Positions 15,941-25,510 of a stretch of DNA of 64,000 bases are shown piece by piece (the stretch's first letter is position 1; every line of letters begins with the position of its first letter). The notes beneath the pieces are model-generated. The model made no database searches and was not told the origin of the DNA. It was given only the letters and a program-made list of their open reading frames with translations. The position numbers and the translations under genes were made by a program. The stretch is from CAWBCR01 sp963787375 (GTDB lineage: Bacteria; Chloroflexota; Anaerolineae; Aggregatilineales; UBA3940), in assembly GCA_963787375.1 (NCBI GenBank), contig CAWBCR010000017.1, positions 675,309 through 739,308 on the forward strand, given 5' to 3'.

Positions 15941-17353
15941 ATGTTCGCGCTGGCAGGGCATCGCAACGTCATGAGCGAAGAGCGGCTGGAAGAAATCCAC
16001 CAGGCGGCTCTCCGGCTGGCCGAGGAGGTCGGCCTGCTCGTCGCTCATGACGTGCTGCTCGGCAGGCTGGCCGGACGCGACGGCGTCCGTATTGCCGGGC
16101 AGCGGGTCCATTTCCGCACCGATGTCATCGAGCAGGCGCTGGAAGCCATGCGCTTCCCTCCCACCCCCTACCCCGACCGCTACAACGTCATCTCCGGCGC
16201 TTACATCATCACCACCCAGGACCTTCAAACCGGACAGGTGCGCGAAACGACCCAGCACGACCTTGTCGACCTGACCATCCTCGGCGAGCAGTTGGGGATG
16301 GTCGGGTCGCCGGTGGTGCGCCCGCTCGACGTGCCGCAGCCGCTGCAGGAAATCGCCATGTACAAGACGACGTGGGAATACAGCGCGGCGCGGCCTGAGC
16401 CGCTGTTCGATACCACGCCCATGTCGAGCGTCGCGGCGGCTGAGACGATCTACGAGATGGCGCAGGCCATCGGCAAGCCCTTTTCGGTTGGCATGTACCT
16501 GATCAGCCCATTCCGCTGCCCGCCCGAGGGGTTGAACGTGATCGCCGCCTTCCTCGACCGCGACGTGCCGCTGTGGGTCGGCACGATGCCGGTCGCCGGG
16601 CTGACCGCCCCGATCTATCTGCTGGGGGCGCACGTGCAGGCGCTGGCCGAGCTGATGGCCGGCACGGCCCTGCTGTACACGCTGGCCGAGAACCGCGTGC
16701 CGATCTACTGGACGCCGATTGACAGCGTGCGCGCCCATCCCTTCGATATGCGCCACGCCATCTTTGTGTATGGCTCGCCCGAAGACCAGGTCGGCACCAT
16801 CCTTCAGGCTCAGCTTAACCGGCGCTACGGCTGCCCGCTGGTCGCCAAGTCGCTGCTGACGACCGCCCGCGAGCCTGACGAGCAGGCCGCCGCCGAGAAG
16901 GCATCGCATACGCTGCTGGCTGCGCTGGCTGGCTTCCGCATGTTCACCAACGCCGGTTTCCTGTCAGACGACGACTACCTCAGCCCCATCCAGCTTGTCA
17001 TCGACCGCGAGATCGTCGATTATGTGGGCGTGGTGATGAAGGGCGTTGCAGACGACGACAGCGCGCTGGCGCTGGACGCTATCCGCGAGGTGGCACAGGG
17101 GGCGGGCGGCTTCATCGAGCACGAGACCACGCTGCGCCATTTCCGCGAGAATGCGTGGGACCCGCCGCTGTTCTCGCACATCGGCCTGAAGGCGTCGTCG
17201 GGGGCGCGGCCCGTGCCGCCGCTCGCTGAGCGGGCCCGCGAGAAGGCCCAGCAGTGCATCGCCGCCGGCGACTACGTCCTGCCGGAGCCCGACCGGCGCG
17301 TTCTGGCCGCCATTTATCACCAGGCCGCGCAGCGCCTGACGGCGCGCGCCTGA
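15941..17353 (+). CDS. MttB-like methyltransferase (trimethylamine methyltransferase family)
   Basis: 470 aa. It resembles the MttB superfamily TIM barrel across its length (EERLEEIHQAALRLAEEVGLLV at the start, then VHFRTDVIEQAL, DLVDLTILGEQL, GAQ-like VAAAETIYEMAQAIG and HETTLRHFRENAWDP...REKAQQCIAAGDYVLPEP at the end). Members move a methyl group from a methylated amine to a corrinoid protein. There is no in-frame TAG, so it belongs to the non-pyrrolysine branch, which includes glycine-betaine enzymes. No corrinoid-binding protein is encoded nearby. The start has AAAGG upstream; an ATG ten codons later is an alternative. Confidence 0.8.
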   Translation: MFALAGHRNVMSEERLEEIHQAALRLAEEVGLLVAHDVLLGRLAGRDGVRIAGQRVHFRTDVIEQALEAMRFPPTPYPDRYNVISGAYIITTQDLQTGQVRETTQHDLVDLTILGEQLGMVGSPVVRPLDVPQPLQEIAMYKTTWEYSAARPEPLFDTTPMSSVAAAETIYEMAQAIGKPFSVGMYLISPFRCPPEGLNVIAAFLDRDVPLWVGTMPVAGLTAPIYLLGAHVQALAELMAGTALLYTLAENRVPIYWTPIDSVRAHPFDMRHAIFVYGSPEDQVGTILQAQLNRRYGCPLVAKSLLTTAREPDEQAAAEKASHTLLAALAGFRMFTNAGFLSDDDYLSPIQLVIDREIVDYVGVVMKGVADDDSALALDAIREVAQGAGGFIEHETTLRHFRENAWDPPLFSHIGLKASSGARPVPPLAERAREKAQQCIAAGDYVLPEPDRRVLAAIYHQAAQRLTARA

Positions 17354-17420
17354 GCCGGTCGTCAGTTCATCAGCACGAAGGTTACCCGTTCCAGGCCTGT
17401 CCGGAGGAACACATTCGAAA

Positions 17421-18512
17421 ATGGATAAGACAACAGTACGGCTGGACAATCTGTGCAAGAAGTTCGGCGAGGTAACGGCGGTCGATCACATCAACCTCGA
17501 CATCACGTCGGGCGAGTTTGTCACGCTGCTGGGTCCGAGTGGCTGCGGCAAGACGACTACCCTGCGCATGATTGCCGGGCTGGAGATGCCGACCAGCGGC
17601 GCCGTCTATCTGGAGGACCAGGACTACACCCGCATCCCGCCCGAAAAGCGCCCGGTGAACATGGTCTTTCAGGCTTACGCGCTGTTCCCGCACCTGACCA
17701 TCGCCGAGAACATCGCCTTTGGCCCCCGCATCAAGAAGTGGCCTGAGGACAAGATTCAGGAGTGCGTCGAAGAGATGCTGCGGCTGGTCCAGCTTGAGAG
17801 CTTCGGGCCGCGCCGCCCCGACCAGCTCAGCGGCGGCCAGGCCCAGCGTGTGGCGCTGGCCCGCGCGCTGATCAATGAGCCCAAGGTGCTGCTGCTCGAC
17901 GAGCCGCTGGGCGCGCTCGATCTGAAGCTGCGCAAGGCGATGCAGCTTGAGCTGCGTGCCATTCAGCAGCGGCTGGGCATGACCTTCGTCTACGTGACGC
18001 ACGATCAGGAAGAAGCGATGGTCATGTCGGACCGCATTGTGCTGATGAACAAGGGCAAGATCGTCCAGATTGGCACGCCCACCGAAATCTACAACCACCC
18101 CGCCAACGAGTTCGTGTCGCGCTTTATCGGCGAGGCCAACCTGCTCGACGGCACGGTCACCAGCCAGAGCGGCGACACCTTCCAGATACAGATCGGCGAA
18201 CAGGTCGTCGTCGCCGCGCCCGCCAAAGCCGGGATCGCTGTCGGCGATGGCGTCATCGTCTCGGTGCGCCCGGAGCGGATCACGGTCTTTGCGCGCACCG
18301 AAGAGGCCCCGCGCGACTGGCCGAACGTCTTTGCCGGCACAGTTGAGAGCGCGATCTTTCTGGGGCCGATCACCCGCTATCACGTCAGGCTGGCCAGCGG
18401 CCAGATTGTCATCGCTGACAAGACGGCGGTCAACGGACAGGCCGAGTTCAGGGCCACTGAGCAGGTCTTCGTCGGCTGGGAGACGGCCAACAGCGTCGTT
18501 CTCCCGGTATAA
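17421..18512 (+). CDS. potA: ABC transporter ATPase, PotA-type
   Basis: 363 aa. Walker A GPSGCGKTT (38-46), signature LSGGQAQR (about 136), Walker B VLLLDEPLGALD (about 154-165), THDQEE switch region and a C-terminal TOBE domain. It matches the spermidine/putrescine PotA subfamily, which also serves opines, phosphonates and iron. The matching PotD, PotB and PotC genes are on the other strand at 27713-30587, so the importer is split between the two operons. The symbol marks the subfamily; the substrate is not known to be a polyamine. Confidence 0.88.
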   Translation: MDKTTVRLDNLCKKFGEVTAVDHINLDITSGEFVTLLGPSGCGKTTTLRMIAGLEMPTSGAVYLEDQDYTRIPPEKRPVNMVFQAYALFPHLTIAENIAFGPRIKKWPEDKIQECVEEMLRLVQLESFGPRRPDQLSGGQAQRVALARALINEPKVLLLDEPLGALDLKLRKAMQLELRAIQQRLGMTFVYVTHDQEEAMVMSDRIVLMNKGKIVQIGTPTEIYNHPANEFVSRFIGEANLLDGTVTSQSGDTFQIQIGEQVVVAAPAKAGIAVGDGVIVSVRPERITVFARTEEAPRDWPNVFAGTVESAIFLGPITRYHVRLASGQIVIADKTAVNGQAEFRATEQVFVGWETANSVVLPV

Positions 18513-18542
18513 GAGCGCCCGCGCCGCGGGCGAGGATAAACC

Positions 18543-19691
18543 ATGCACGACATCACGGCGCGTCCCGACCTGGAACGCATCGAGGCGGCCAAGCAGCGTC
18601 TGCGTGACGTGTGGGCCTACCGCCGCGTCGATCGCATCCCGGTGTTTATCCGCATCAGCGGGCGGCTGGGGCACACCCGCCGCGAGATCGTCGAGGACGG
18701 CGAGCTGCAATTCCAGGTCAACCGCGACAATCTGGAGCGCAGCCTGCGCGTCCTGCCCGACGATTACATCCCCTACGCGCGGGTGTGGCATGGCTACGTG
18801 ACCATCGCCACCATGTTCGGGCTGCCGGTCCATTGGGGCCCCGACCCGGAGCAGTCGCCCGGCGTCGGCCACCCCCTGATCGATGACATGCAGCAGGTCT
18901 ACAGCCTGGAGATGCCCGACGCGTACCGTGACGGCCTGATGCCCGCCAACCTGCGCCTGCAGCGCATCTTCGCCGAGCGTTTTCCGAAATGGGTCTACCT
19001 GACCGGCTTCGACCTGGGCGGGCCGCTCAACTCGTGCCGCGACCTGGTCGAAGGCACGGTGCTCTACACGGCCATGATCGACCAGCCGCAGGCGCTGCAC
19101 CATCTGCTCGACCTGCTCACCGACCTTCAGATCGCCTGCTACGCGGCGGGCGTCGAGGCGGCGGGCGGGCTGGAGCGCATGACCTGCGTCGACATGGCGC
19201 AGATATGGGCCCCGGAGGGCCGCAAGGGCTTTGTCAGCGACGATGTGTGCGCGACGATCAGCCCGGCCATGTTCGACACGTTCAGCAAGCCCTACAGCAG
19301 CCGCATCTTCGCCCGCTGGCCGGGCGGGCTGCTGCACAACTGCGGCCCGCACCCGGCGGCGGATCGCTACCTGGACCACACCCCGCCGATGAACGGCATC
19401 AACTGCTCGTACCGCCACACGCTCAGCTCGCTGCCCGCGCTGCGCAAGGCTTTCGCCGGGCGCGGGCTGGTGCAGGCTATGTTCGACAACGGCGAGACCG
19501 CCGAGGAGATGGTGGCGGGCTTCCGCCATTTGATGGAACAGCTTGCGCCCGACGTGATCGCGCTGCCGATGCCGCAGGTCAACGACGCGTGGAGCGACGC
19601 CGAGATCGTCGACCTGTACCACGCCATGCGCGAGGTCGCCGTCGAGTACGCGGAAAACATGCGCTGGCATGAGGAAGGCAGCCCGGCATGA
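18543..19691 (+). CDS. URO-D/MtaA-family methyltransferase-like protein 1
   Basis: 382 aa. It has the uroporphyrinogen decarboxylase-like barrel with AYRRVDRIPVFIRI at the start and LTDLQIACYAAGVEAAGG, VSDDVCATISPAMFDTFSKPY in the middle. LLHNCGPHP (His265, Cys267) gives the H-x-C zinc pair seen in MtaA/MtbA/CmuA methyltransferases; the third ligand Cys is not obvious. True HemE signatures are lacking, so porphyrin decarboxylation is unlikely. It is closely related to the protein at 20781-21917. Its stop overlaps the next start (ATGA). Role inferred: methyl or related group transfer in this operon. Confidence 0.8.
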   Translation: MHDITARPDLERIEAAKQRLRDVWAYRRVDRIPVFIRISGRLGHTRREIVEDGELQFQVNRDNLERSLRVLPDDYIPYARVWHGYVTIATMFGLPVHWGPDPEQSPGVGHPLIDDMQQVYSLEMPDAYRDGLMPANLRLQRIFAERFPKWVYLTGFDLGGPLNSCRDLVEGTVLYTAMIDQPQALHHLLDLLTDLQIACYAAGVEAAGGLERMTCVDMAQIWAPEGRKGFVSDDVCATISPAMFDTFSKPYSSRIFARWPGGLLHNCGPHPAADRYLDHTPPMNGINCSYRHTLSSLPALRKAFAGRGLVQAMFDNGETAEEMVAGFRHLMEQLAPDVIALPMPQVNDAWSDAEIVDLYHAMREVAVEYAENMRWHEEGSPA

Positions 19692-20779
19692 GTGTCCTCG
19701 CGCGTGACCGCAACTATGGCTGCCGCATCAACGACGAGTACACCTATCGCGGCATGCGGGTCATGGTGCTGGAGAACGACCTGCTGCGCATCAGCCTGCT
19801 GCTCGACAAGGGCACGACCATTTTCGAGTATCTGTATAAGCCGCTCGACGTCGACTTTATGTTCCTCAACAACCAGGGCGTGCGCAGCCCCGACCGCCTG
19901 CCCACCAACGCCCACTCGCTCGGCTTTCTGACCGACGTGTACGACGGCGGCTGGCACGAGCAGCTTCCTAACGCCGGCAAGCCATCCGACTACGGCGGCA
20001 CCGAGCAGGGCCTGCACGGTGAGTTGTGCCTGCTGCCCTGGCGCTGGTCGGTGCTGGAGGACACGCCGAGCGCGTCAGCGCGCGCCTGTGGGTGCGCACC
20101 TATCGCACCCCGTTCCTGCTCGAAAAGATGCTGACGTTGGAGCGCGGCAGCGCCATGTTGAGCGTCGACGAGCGGCTGACCAACGAGAGCAGCGTCCCGC
20201 AAAGTTTCATGTGGGGCCACCACCCGACGCTGGGCGAGGGCTTCCTCGACGAGACCTGCGTGATTGACATTCCGGCCCGGCAGGGCCGCACGCTGCCGCG
20301 CTGGTCGCCCGACAACCGCCTGGCGGGCGACGCTCGACTTCACCTGGCCGCACGCGCCCACCGAGGACGGCGGTACGCTCGACCTGAGCCATGTTCTGCC
20401 GCGCGGGGCGCATCAGGAAGACGCCGTCTATCTCTCCGATCTGGAAGCAGGCTGGTACGCCGTGACCAGCGCCCGGCGCGGGCTGGGCTTCGGACAGGTG
20501 TGGTCGCTCGACGTGTTCCCCTACGCGATCCTGTGGGCCGTCTACGACGGCACGCCCGGCTATCCCTGGTATCGCCAGAACTACAACCTGGCGATGGAGC
20601 CGCAGAGCAGCATCCCCGAGGGGCTTGACGAGGCGATACAGGCTGGGACCGCGCTCACCCTCGACGGCGGCGCATCGCTGGAATTGAGTCTCAAGACGGT
20701 TGTCTTTACCGGTATGGCAGGCGTGGCGCACATCTCGCCGCAGGGCGAAGTCACGCCTCGGCAGGCCGACGGAGGCTGA
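19688..20779 (+). pseudogene. DUF4432/aldose-1-epimerase-like gene with two frameshifts
   Basis: Read across two frame changes this is about 363 aa of a galactose-mutarotase-like beta-sandwich (DUF4432): YTYRGMRVMVLENDLLRISLL, DVYDGGWHEQLPN, GLHGELCLLPWRW in frame 2; ERVSARLWVRTYRTPFLLEKML, SFMWGHHPTLGEGFLDE in frame 1; then TLDFTWPHAPTEDGG to the end in frame 2 again. The first shift is near 20060-20075 (one base missing), the second near 20325-20332 (one base extra, in GCGGGCG). Because the two cancel and the protein is otherwise intact, sequencing error is plausible. Such enzymes interconvert sugar anomers. It overlaps the previous gene by four bases. Confidence 0.8.
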
Positions 20780-20780
20780 T

Positions 20781-21917
20781 ATGGTCGTCGCGCTGGACAT
20801 CGACCACGCTGAGGTCGAGCGGCAGAAGCAGTTTCGCCGCGACCTGTGGGACTACAAGCCAGTCGACCACATCCCGGTCTTCATCTGGCCGACGTGGACC
20901 TTCGATCATACCGTGCGCGAGCAGCTAGAGGATGGCGACGTGCAGTTCGCGGACAACGTGCGCACCATCGAGAAGTGCCTCAACCTGCTGCCCGACGATT
21001 ACATCCCGTGGGCGCGCATCACGCCCGGCTACATGACCATCGCCACCATGTTCGGCATGGAAGTTTTCTGGGGCAGCGACCCCGCCCAGCCGCCCGGCGT
21101 GAACGGCCACTTGCTGCACGATCTCCAGCAAATCTACGACCTCAAGCGCCCCACGCTGGCCAACGGCCTGATGCCGGACAACCTGCGCCGCCTGCGCCGC
21201 CACGCCGCCGAGCTTCCGCCCGACGTGTACCTGACCGGCATCGACTGCGGTGGCCCGCTGAACTCGCTCAAGGACCTGCTCGACACGAACCTGCTGTACA
21301 CCGGCTTCTACGACGACCCGGCGGCGATGCATCACCTGCTCAACATGGTGACGGACGTGCAGCTTGAGATTTACCACGCGCTGGTCGCGGCGGTGGGCGG
21401 CATCCAGCGCATGACGGGCATCGACTTTGACCCGGTGTGGGCCCCCGAACCATACAAGGGTTTCGTCAGCGACGACATCTGCGCCACCATCGGCCCCGAC
21501 CTGTTCCGCGAATTCAGCATCCCCTACAACAACCGGCTGTTTGCGCCGTGGGGCAGCGGCCTGATGCACAACTGCGGCCCGAACCCCTGCCAGCACGCCT
21601 ACCTGGAGCACACGCCGAAGCTCAAGGGGCTGAACGTGGCCTACAAGTACAGCCACAAGGATTTCCCCGCCCTGCGCGAGATTTTCGCTGGCTGGGGGGT
21701 GATCCACGTGCTGATGGACAACGAGCTTCAGCCGCAGCAGATGATCAACGCCTTTACGACCACGATGGAGACGCTCGCGCCCGACGTGATCGGCGTGCCC
21801 GTCTGCTTCGTCGACGACACCTGGGCCGATGACGACATCACGGCCCTGTACCAGGACATGCGCAAGATCGCCGACGAGTATGCCGCCAGCATGAAGTGGG
21901 TTGGCGCGCCGGCCTGA
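20781..21917 (+). CDS. URO-D/MtaA-family methyltransferase-like protein 2
   Basis: 378 aa from the ATG at 20781, which has GGAGG upstream; the frame is open earlier within the previous gene. It is a close paralogue of the 18543-19691 protein (shared LLPDDYIPWAR, YMTIATMFG, DLQQIYDL, FVSDDICATI, LMHNCGPNPC). His263 and Cys265 form the H-x-C pair, and a Cys in DVIGVPVCFVDD sits where methyltransferases place a third zinc ligand, so this copy keeps the most complete metal site of the five. Tandem duplication of this gene type is likely. Confidence 0.82.
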   Translation: MVVALDIDHAEVERQKQFRRDLWDYKPVDHIPVFIWPTWTFDHTVREQLEDGDVQFADNVRTIEKCLNLLPDDYIPWARITPGYMTIATMFGMEVFWGSDPAQPPGVNGHLLHDLQQIYDLKRPTLANGLMPDNLRRLRRHAAELPPDVYLTGIDCGGPLNSLKDLLDTNLLYTGFYDDPAAMHHLLNMVTDVQLEIYHALVAAVGGIQRMTGIDFDPVWAPEPYKGFVSDDICATIGPDLFREFSIPYNNRLFAPWGSGLMHNCGPNPCQHAYLEHTPKLKGLNVAYKYSHKDFPALREIFAGWGVIHVLMDNELQPQQMINAFTTTMETLAPDVIGVPVCFVDDTWADDDITALYQDMRKIADEYAASMKWVGAPA

Positions 21918-21948
21918 ACCTGAATTCTTCACAAGGAGCACAGCACAA

Positions 21949-21972
21949 ATGCTGAGGATGGTGACCCCATGA
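21949..21972 (+). other. Seven-codon leader ORF coupled to next gene
   Basis: AAGGAG at 21933-21938 precedes an ATG at 21949 that opens MLRMVTP, whose TGA overlaps the ATG of the following URO-D gene (ATGA). The strong ribosome site therefore serves the mini-ORF, and re-initiation could feed the next gene. It may equally be a chance start. Confidence 0.35.
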
Positions 21973-23150
21973 CCACACTGACATCCCGTGAGCGCATGCT
22001 GCGCGCGCTCACCCACCAGGACGTTGATCATATCCCCTGTGCCTTCATGAGCTTCACCGCGCTGCGCAAGCGCCTCAACGAAGACATGTTCGAGCTGTCA
22101 AAGGCCGAGCTGGGCATGGGCCTCGACTCGATCCTGTTCATCCCTTCGGCGGGACGCCCGCTGCGCCGCGACCACCCCGACCTGCGCGGCCTGCCGGTCC
22201 GCTTCCACCCCGAGGTGACCGTCAAAGAGTGGAAGGAAGACGCGCCGGGCGGCTACCCGATCCTCCACAAGGAGTACACCACGCCCGCCGGCAAGCTCAC
22301 GACGGCGGTTCAGACCTCGGATGACTGGCCGCACGGCGACCACATCCCGTTCATCGACGACTACCAGATTCCGCGCGCGCTCAAGCCGCTGGTCACCGAG
22401 CCAGCGGAGCTTGACGCGCTGCGCTATCTGCTGGCCCCGCCCAGACAGGAAGACGTCGACGCCTACCACGAGGAAGTAAAACGCGCGCGGGCCTTCGCCG
22501 ACGAACACGGCGTACTGTTGGTCGGCGGCTGGGGCGTCGGCATGGATATGGTCAACTGGCTGGTCGGTATGCAGCAGTTGATGCTCCTGTCGATGGACAA
22601 CCCGCAGTTCGTGACTGACCTGCTGGAGATCATCCACCGCTGGAACGTGCAGCGCATGGAGCTGGTCCTGTCCGCCCCGGTCGACCTGTACATCCGCCGG
22701 GCGTGGTACGAGGGCTGCGACTTCGTGCTGCCGAAGTTCTACCGCCAGGCGATTGCGCCCCGCCTCAAGGCGGAGGTTGACCTCGCCCACCTGCGCGGTG
22801 CGAAGTTCGGCTACATCTGCTCCAGCGGCACCAAACCGATGCTCGACGACTACACCGGCATCGGCTTCGACGTGCTGATCGGCCTCGACCCGATCCAGGG
22901 CACCCACACCGACATGCCGCTGATGAAGCAAAAGCTGGGTGGGCAGATCGCGCTGTGGGGCGGCGTCAGCGGCGCGGTGACCGTCGAGCGTGGGTCAGAG
23001 GACGAGATCCGCGCAGCGGTCCGGCGGGCGGTGGATACGCTGGGCCCCACCGGCCTGATCCTTTCGCCGGTCGACAATATCACCGTCGACGAGTCGCTGA
23101 CCTGGCATAACATCGACGTGTTCATCGACGAATGGCGTAAGTGCTGGTAG
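21969..23150 (+). CDS. URO-D-family protein 3
   Basis: 393 aa. It opens with TSRERMLRALTHQDVDHIPCAFMSF, the usual N-terminus of URO-D-like proteins, and has MDMVNWLVGMQQLMLLSMDNPQFVTDLLEIIHRWN and DVLIGLDPIQG. At the metal site it reads YICSSG (Cys kept, His replaced by Tyr). It belongs to a different branch from proteins 1 and 2. Likely cytosolic. Its reaction is unknown; the family includes corrinoid methyltransferases and uncharacterised sugar-associated members. Confidence 0.78.
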   Translation: MTTLTSRERMLRALTHQDVDHIPCAFMSFTALRKRLNEDMFELSKAELGMGLDSILFIPSAGRPLRRDHPDLRGLPVRFHPEVTVKEWKEDAPGGYPILHKEYTTPAGKLTTAVQTSDDWPHGDHIPFIDDYQIPRALKPLVTEPAELDALRYLLAPPRQEDVDAYHEEVKRARAFADEHGVLLVGGWGVGMDMVNWLVGMQQLMLLSMDNPQFVTDLLEIIHRWNVQRMELVLSAPVDLYIRRAWYEGCDFVLPKFYRQAIAPRLKAEVDLAHLRGAKFGYICSSGTKPMLDDYTGIGFDVLIGLDPIQGTHTDMPLMKQKLGGQIALWGGVSGAVTVERGSEDEIRAAVRRAVDTLGPTGLILSPVDNITVDESLTWHNIDVFIDEWRKCW

Positions 23151-23163
23151 GGAGTCGCCGCGC

Positions 23164-24660
23164 ATGGCGGTAGCGAAGCTGCTCGGCATTGATGTCGGCA
23201 CGTCGAGCGCCAAGGCGGTCCTTATCGACGCCGGCGGCGAGGTGCTCGCTTCGGCCAGCCGCGACCACCCGACCTACATGCCCGCCCCCGGCCAGCGCGA
23301 GCAGGAAGCCGAGGACTGGTGGCAGGGCGCTGCCGCCAGCATCCGCGAGGTGCTGGCCGCAAGCGGTGTCCCGCCCGGCGAGATCGCTGCGATCAGCCTC
23401 AGCGGGCAGGGCTGCGCCTGCCAGCCCATCAGCCGCGAGGGCCAGCCGCTGGGCCGCGCCATGATCTGGACCGACGAGCGCGCCACGCCCGAGCAGGCCC
23501 GCATCCGCGAGATTTTCGGTGGCAGGCTGGGTGAGGTCGCCGGCAACCAGATCTACGACCAGCCTGAGCCGCGCATGCTGTGGCTGCGCGACCACCAGCC
23601 GGAGCGTTACGCCGCCGCCGACCTGTTCGTCACGACCGTCAGCTACCTGATCCTGCGCCTGACCGGCGAGCGCGCCGCCAACACCTCCGACTGGGGCTTC
23701 CACCTCGCGTTTGACCGCGCGGCGCTGACCTGGAACGCGACCTTTCTCGACGCGGTGGGGATCGACGCGGCGAAGTTCCCGCGTCTGGTCGCGCCCACCG
23801 AAGTGGTCGGCGGCGTCAGCCCGCAGGCCGCCGCGCAGACGGGTCTCATGGCCGGCACGCCGGTCGTCGCCGGCGGCCAGGACGCGACTGTCTCTGCGCT
23901 GGCGGTCGGCGCATTCACGCCGGGCCAGTCGGTATACATGCGCGGCACCACCGATCTGTTGAGCGTGTGTACCGATCAGCCCGGCTACCAGCCGGGGCTG
24001 TACACCACCTGCGGCGTGCTGCCGGGGCAGTTCATGGGCTACGACATGAACGAGGTCATCGCTGCCGGGGGCAGCTACAAGTGGCTGGCGCAGCGCCTGC
24101 ACCATCGCGCCGATGATACCACCTTCGAGGCGATGGATCGTCAGGCCGAGCAGTCGCCGCCGGGGGCGGGTGGGCTGGTCTTCCTGCCCTACCTGTTCAT
24201 GTCGACCAACCCCGACCCGGCCCGGCGGCGCAGCGGCGGCTTCGTTGGGCTGACGGTCTCGACCGAAGACGGCGACCTGTGCCGCGCGGTGATGGAGGGC
24301 ACAGCCTTCGCCCTGCGTGAAGCCGTCGAGCGGATGGGCGCGTCTGGGATCGTTACCCGCGAGCTTCGCGCCACCGGCGGCCCCACCCGCAGCGACCTGT
24401 GGAACCACATCACCGCCGACGTGACCGGCCTGCCGCTGATCCTGCCCGTCTCCAGCGCCGGGGCGGCCTACGGCGCGGCGCTGCTGGCCGGGCTGGGCGT
24501 GGGCGTCTACCCGCTGGACGATGGCTGTGCGGCGCTGCGCGGCGTGGTCAAACTGCGTGGCAGCGTCCGGCCCGACCCGGCCCTTCGTCCGGCCTACAAT
24601 GCGTCATACGCGGCCTTCTGCCGGCTGACGCACGCGGTCAGCGGCCTCATGCCGCTTTGA
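23164..24660 (+). CDS. FGGY carbohydrate kinase (xylulokinase-like)
   Basis: 498 aa. FGGY signatures: LLGIDVGTSSAKAVLID (phosphate loop), EQEAEDWWQGAAASI, VAGGQDATVSALAVGAF with the catalytic Asp, MRGTTDLLSV and LRATGGPTRSDLWNHITADVTG (adenosine site). It phosphorylates a sugar or polyol with ATP, most like xylulokinase. GGGAG precedes the ATG. It follows the URO-D genes in the operon, and may supply the sugar phosphate used by the SIS enzyme. The exact sugar cannot be told. Confidence 0.88.
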   Translation: MAVAKLLGIDVGTSSAKAVLIDAGGEVLASASRDHPTYMPAPGQREQEAEDWWQGAAASIREVLAASGVPPGEIAAISLSGQGCACQPISREGQPLGRAMIWTDERATPEQARIREIFGGRLGEVAGNQIYDQPEPRMLWLRDHQPERYAAADLFVTTVSYLILRLTGERAANTSDWGFHLAFDRAALTWNATFLDAVGIDAAKFPRLVAPTEVVGGVSPQAAAQTGLMAGTPVVAGGQDATVSALAVGAFTPGQSVYMRGTTDLLSVCTDQPGYQPGLYTTCGVLPGQFMGYDMNEVIAAGGSYKWLAQRLHHRADDTTFEAMDRQAEQSPPGAGGLVFLPYLFMSTNPDPARRRSGGFVGLTVSTEDGDLCRAVMEGTAFALREAVERMGASGIVTRELRATGGPTRSDLWNHITADVTGLPLILPVSSAGAAYGAALLAGLGVGVYPLDDGCAALRGVVKLRGSVRPDPALRPAYNASYAAFCRLTHAVSGLMPL

Positions 24661-24685
24661 CCATCCGACACAGGTCCCGTATGAT
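24657..24685 (+). promoter_or_regulatory. Promoter of deoR-type regulator gene
   Basis: TTGACC (24657-24662), 17 bases, TATGAT (24680-24685). The -35 overlaps the stop codon of the kinase gene, so the regulator can be expressed apart from the operon. Confidence 0.6.
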
Positions 24686-24730
24686 TTTTGAAGAGATTGG
24701 GAACAACCTGAGTGCGAGGCAAAACAGGCC

Positions 24731-25501
24731 ATGACAACCAATCGGCAGTTGAGGATTCTGAACCACCTGGCGATCAACGACGAGATGGATGTGATCACGT
24801 TGAGCGAGCTGCTGAACGTTTCCACGTCGACCATCCGCCGCGAGCTGACCCTCATGGAAGACAGCGGTCTGCTGGTGCGCACGCATGGCGCGGCGCGGCT
24901 GCCCACCCCCATCAGCTACGAAGCGCCCTATGAGAAGCGTGCCGCCGATCACATCGAAGAGAAGCGCAAGATCGCGGCTGTCGCCAAGCAGTTGATCGCA
25001 TCCGGCAGCGTGGTGGGCATCATGGGCGGCACCACCTGCACCGAGCTGGCCCGCCAGATGCGCGCCATGGAGCAAGTCACCGTTGTGACCAACGCGCTGA
25101 ACATCCCGCTGGAGCTGCAGGGGCGCATCACCAAGCGGGTGATGGTCACCGGCGGCATCCTCAACCAGAACTCCTACGAGTTGATCGGCAGCCAGGCGTC
25201 GGCCAGCCTGGAGAACGTCCACCTGGCGATGGCCTTCATCGGCGTATCGGGCATCAGCGCTGAGTTTGGCCTGTCGATGTCGGACGAGCCGGAGGCGGCT
25301 GTGGGGCGCTCGTTCATGCAGGCCGCCGACCGGACCATCGTGCTGGCCGATTCGAGCAAGGTCGGCCGGGAGACGTTCGCGCGGCTGTGCCCGCTGAACG
25401 GGCTGCAAACGCTCGTCACCGACGACGGCATCGGCCTCGACCAGCTCGACGCGCTGCAAAGCGCCGGCCTCGAAGTCATCGTCGCCCCGCTCAAAGGCTG
25501 A
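24731..25501 (+). CDS. DeoR/GlpR-family transcriptional regulator
   Basis: 256 aa. The N-terminal winged helix-turn-helix is VITLSELLNVSTSTIRRELTLMEDSGLLVRTHGAARL (about 21-57). The C-terminal DeoR sensor domain has IGIMGGTTCTELAR-like phosphate-binding segments and ADSSKVGRETFARLCPL. DeoR members usually bind a phosphorylated sugar and repress the catabolic operon next to them. As the last gene of the plus-strand operon, and facing the minus-strand operon, it is the best candidate regulator of both. Confidence 0.9.
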   Translation: MTTNRQLRILNHLAINDEMDVITLSELLNVSTSTIRRELTLMEDSGLLVRTHGAARLPTPISYEAPYEKRAADHIEEKRKIAAVAKQLIASGSVVGIMGGTTCTELARQMRAMEQVTVVTNALNIPLELQGRITKRVMVTGGILNQNSYELIGSQASASLENVHLAMAFIGVSGISAEFGLSMSDEPEAAVGRSFMQAADRTIVLADSSKVGRETFARLCPLNGLQTLVTDDGIGLDQLDALQSAGLEVIVAPLKG

Positions 25502-25510
25502 GCAGGCCTG

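Noticed and set aside
17382..19670. 762-aa open frame on the minus strand
   Set aside because: It is antisense to the PotA and URO-D genes, has Arg/His/Asp-rich composition typical of shadow frames in high-GC DNA, and shows no domain.
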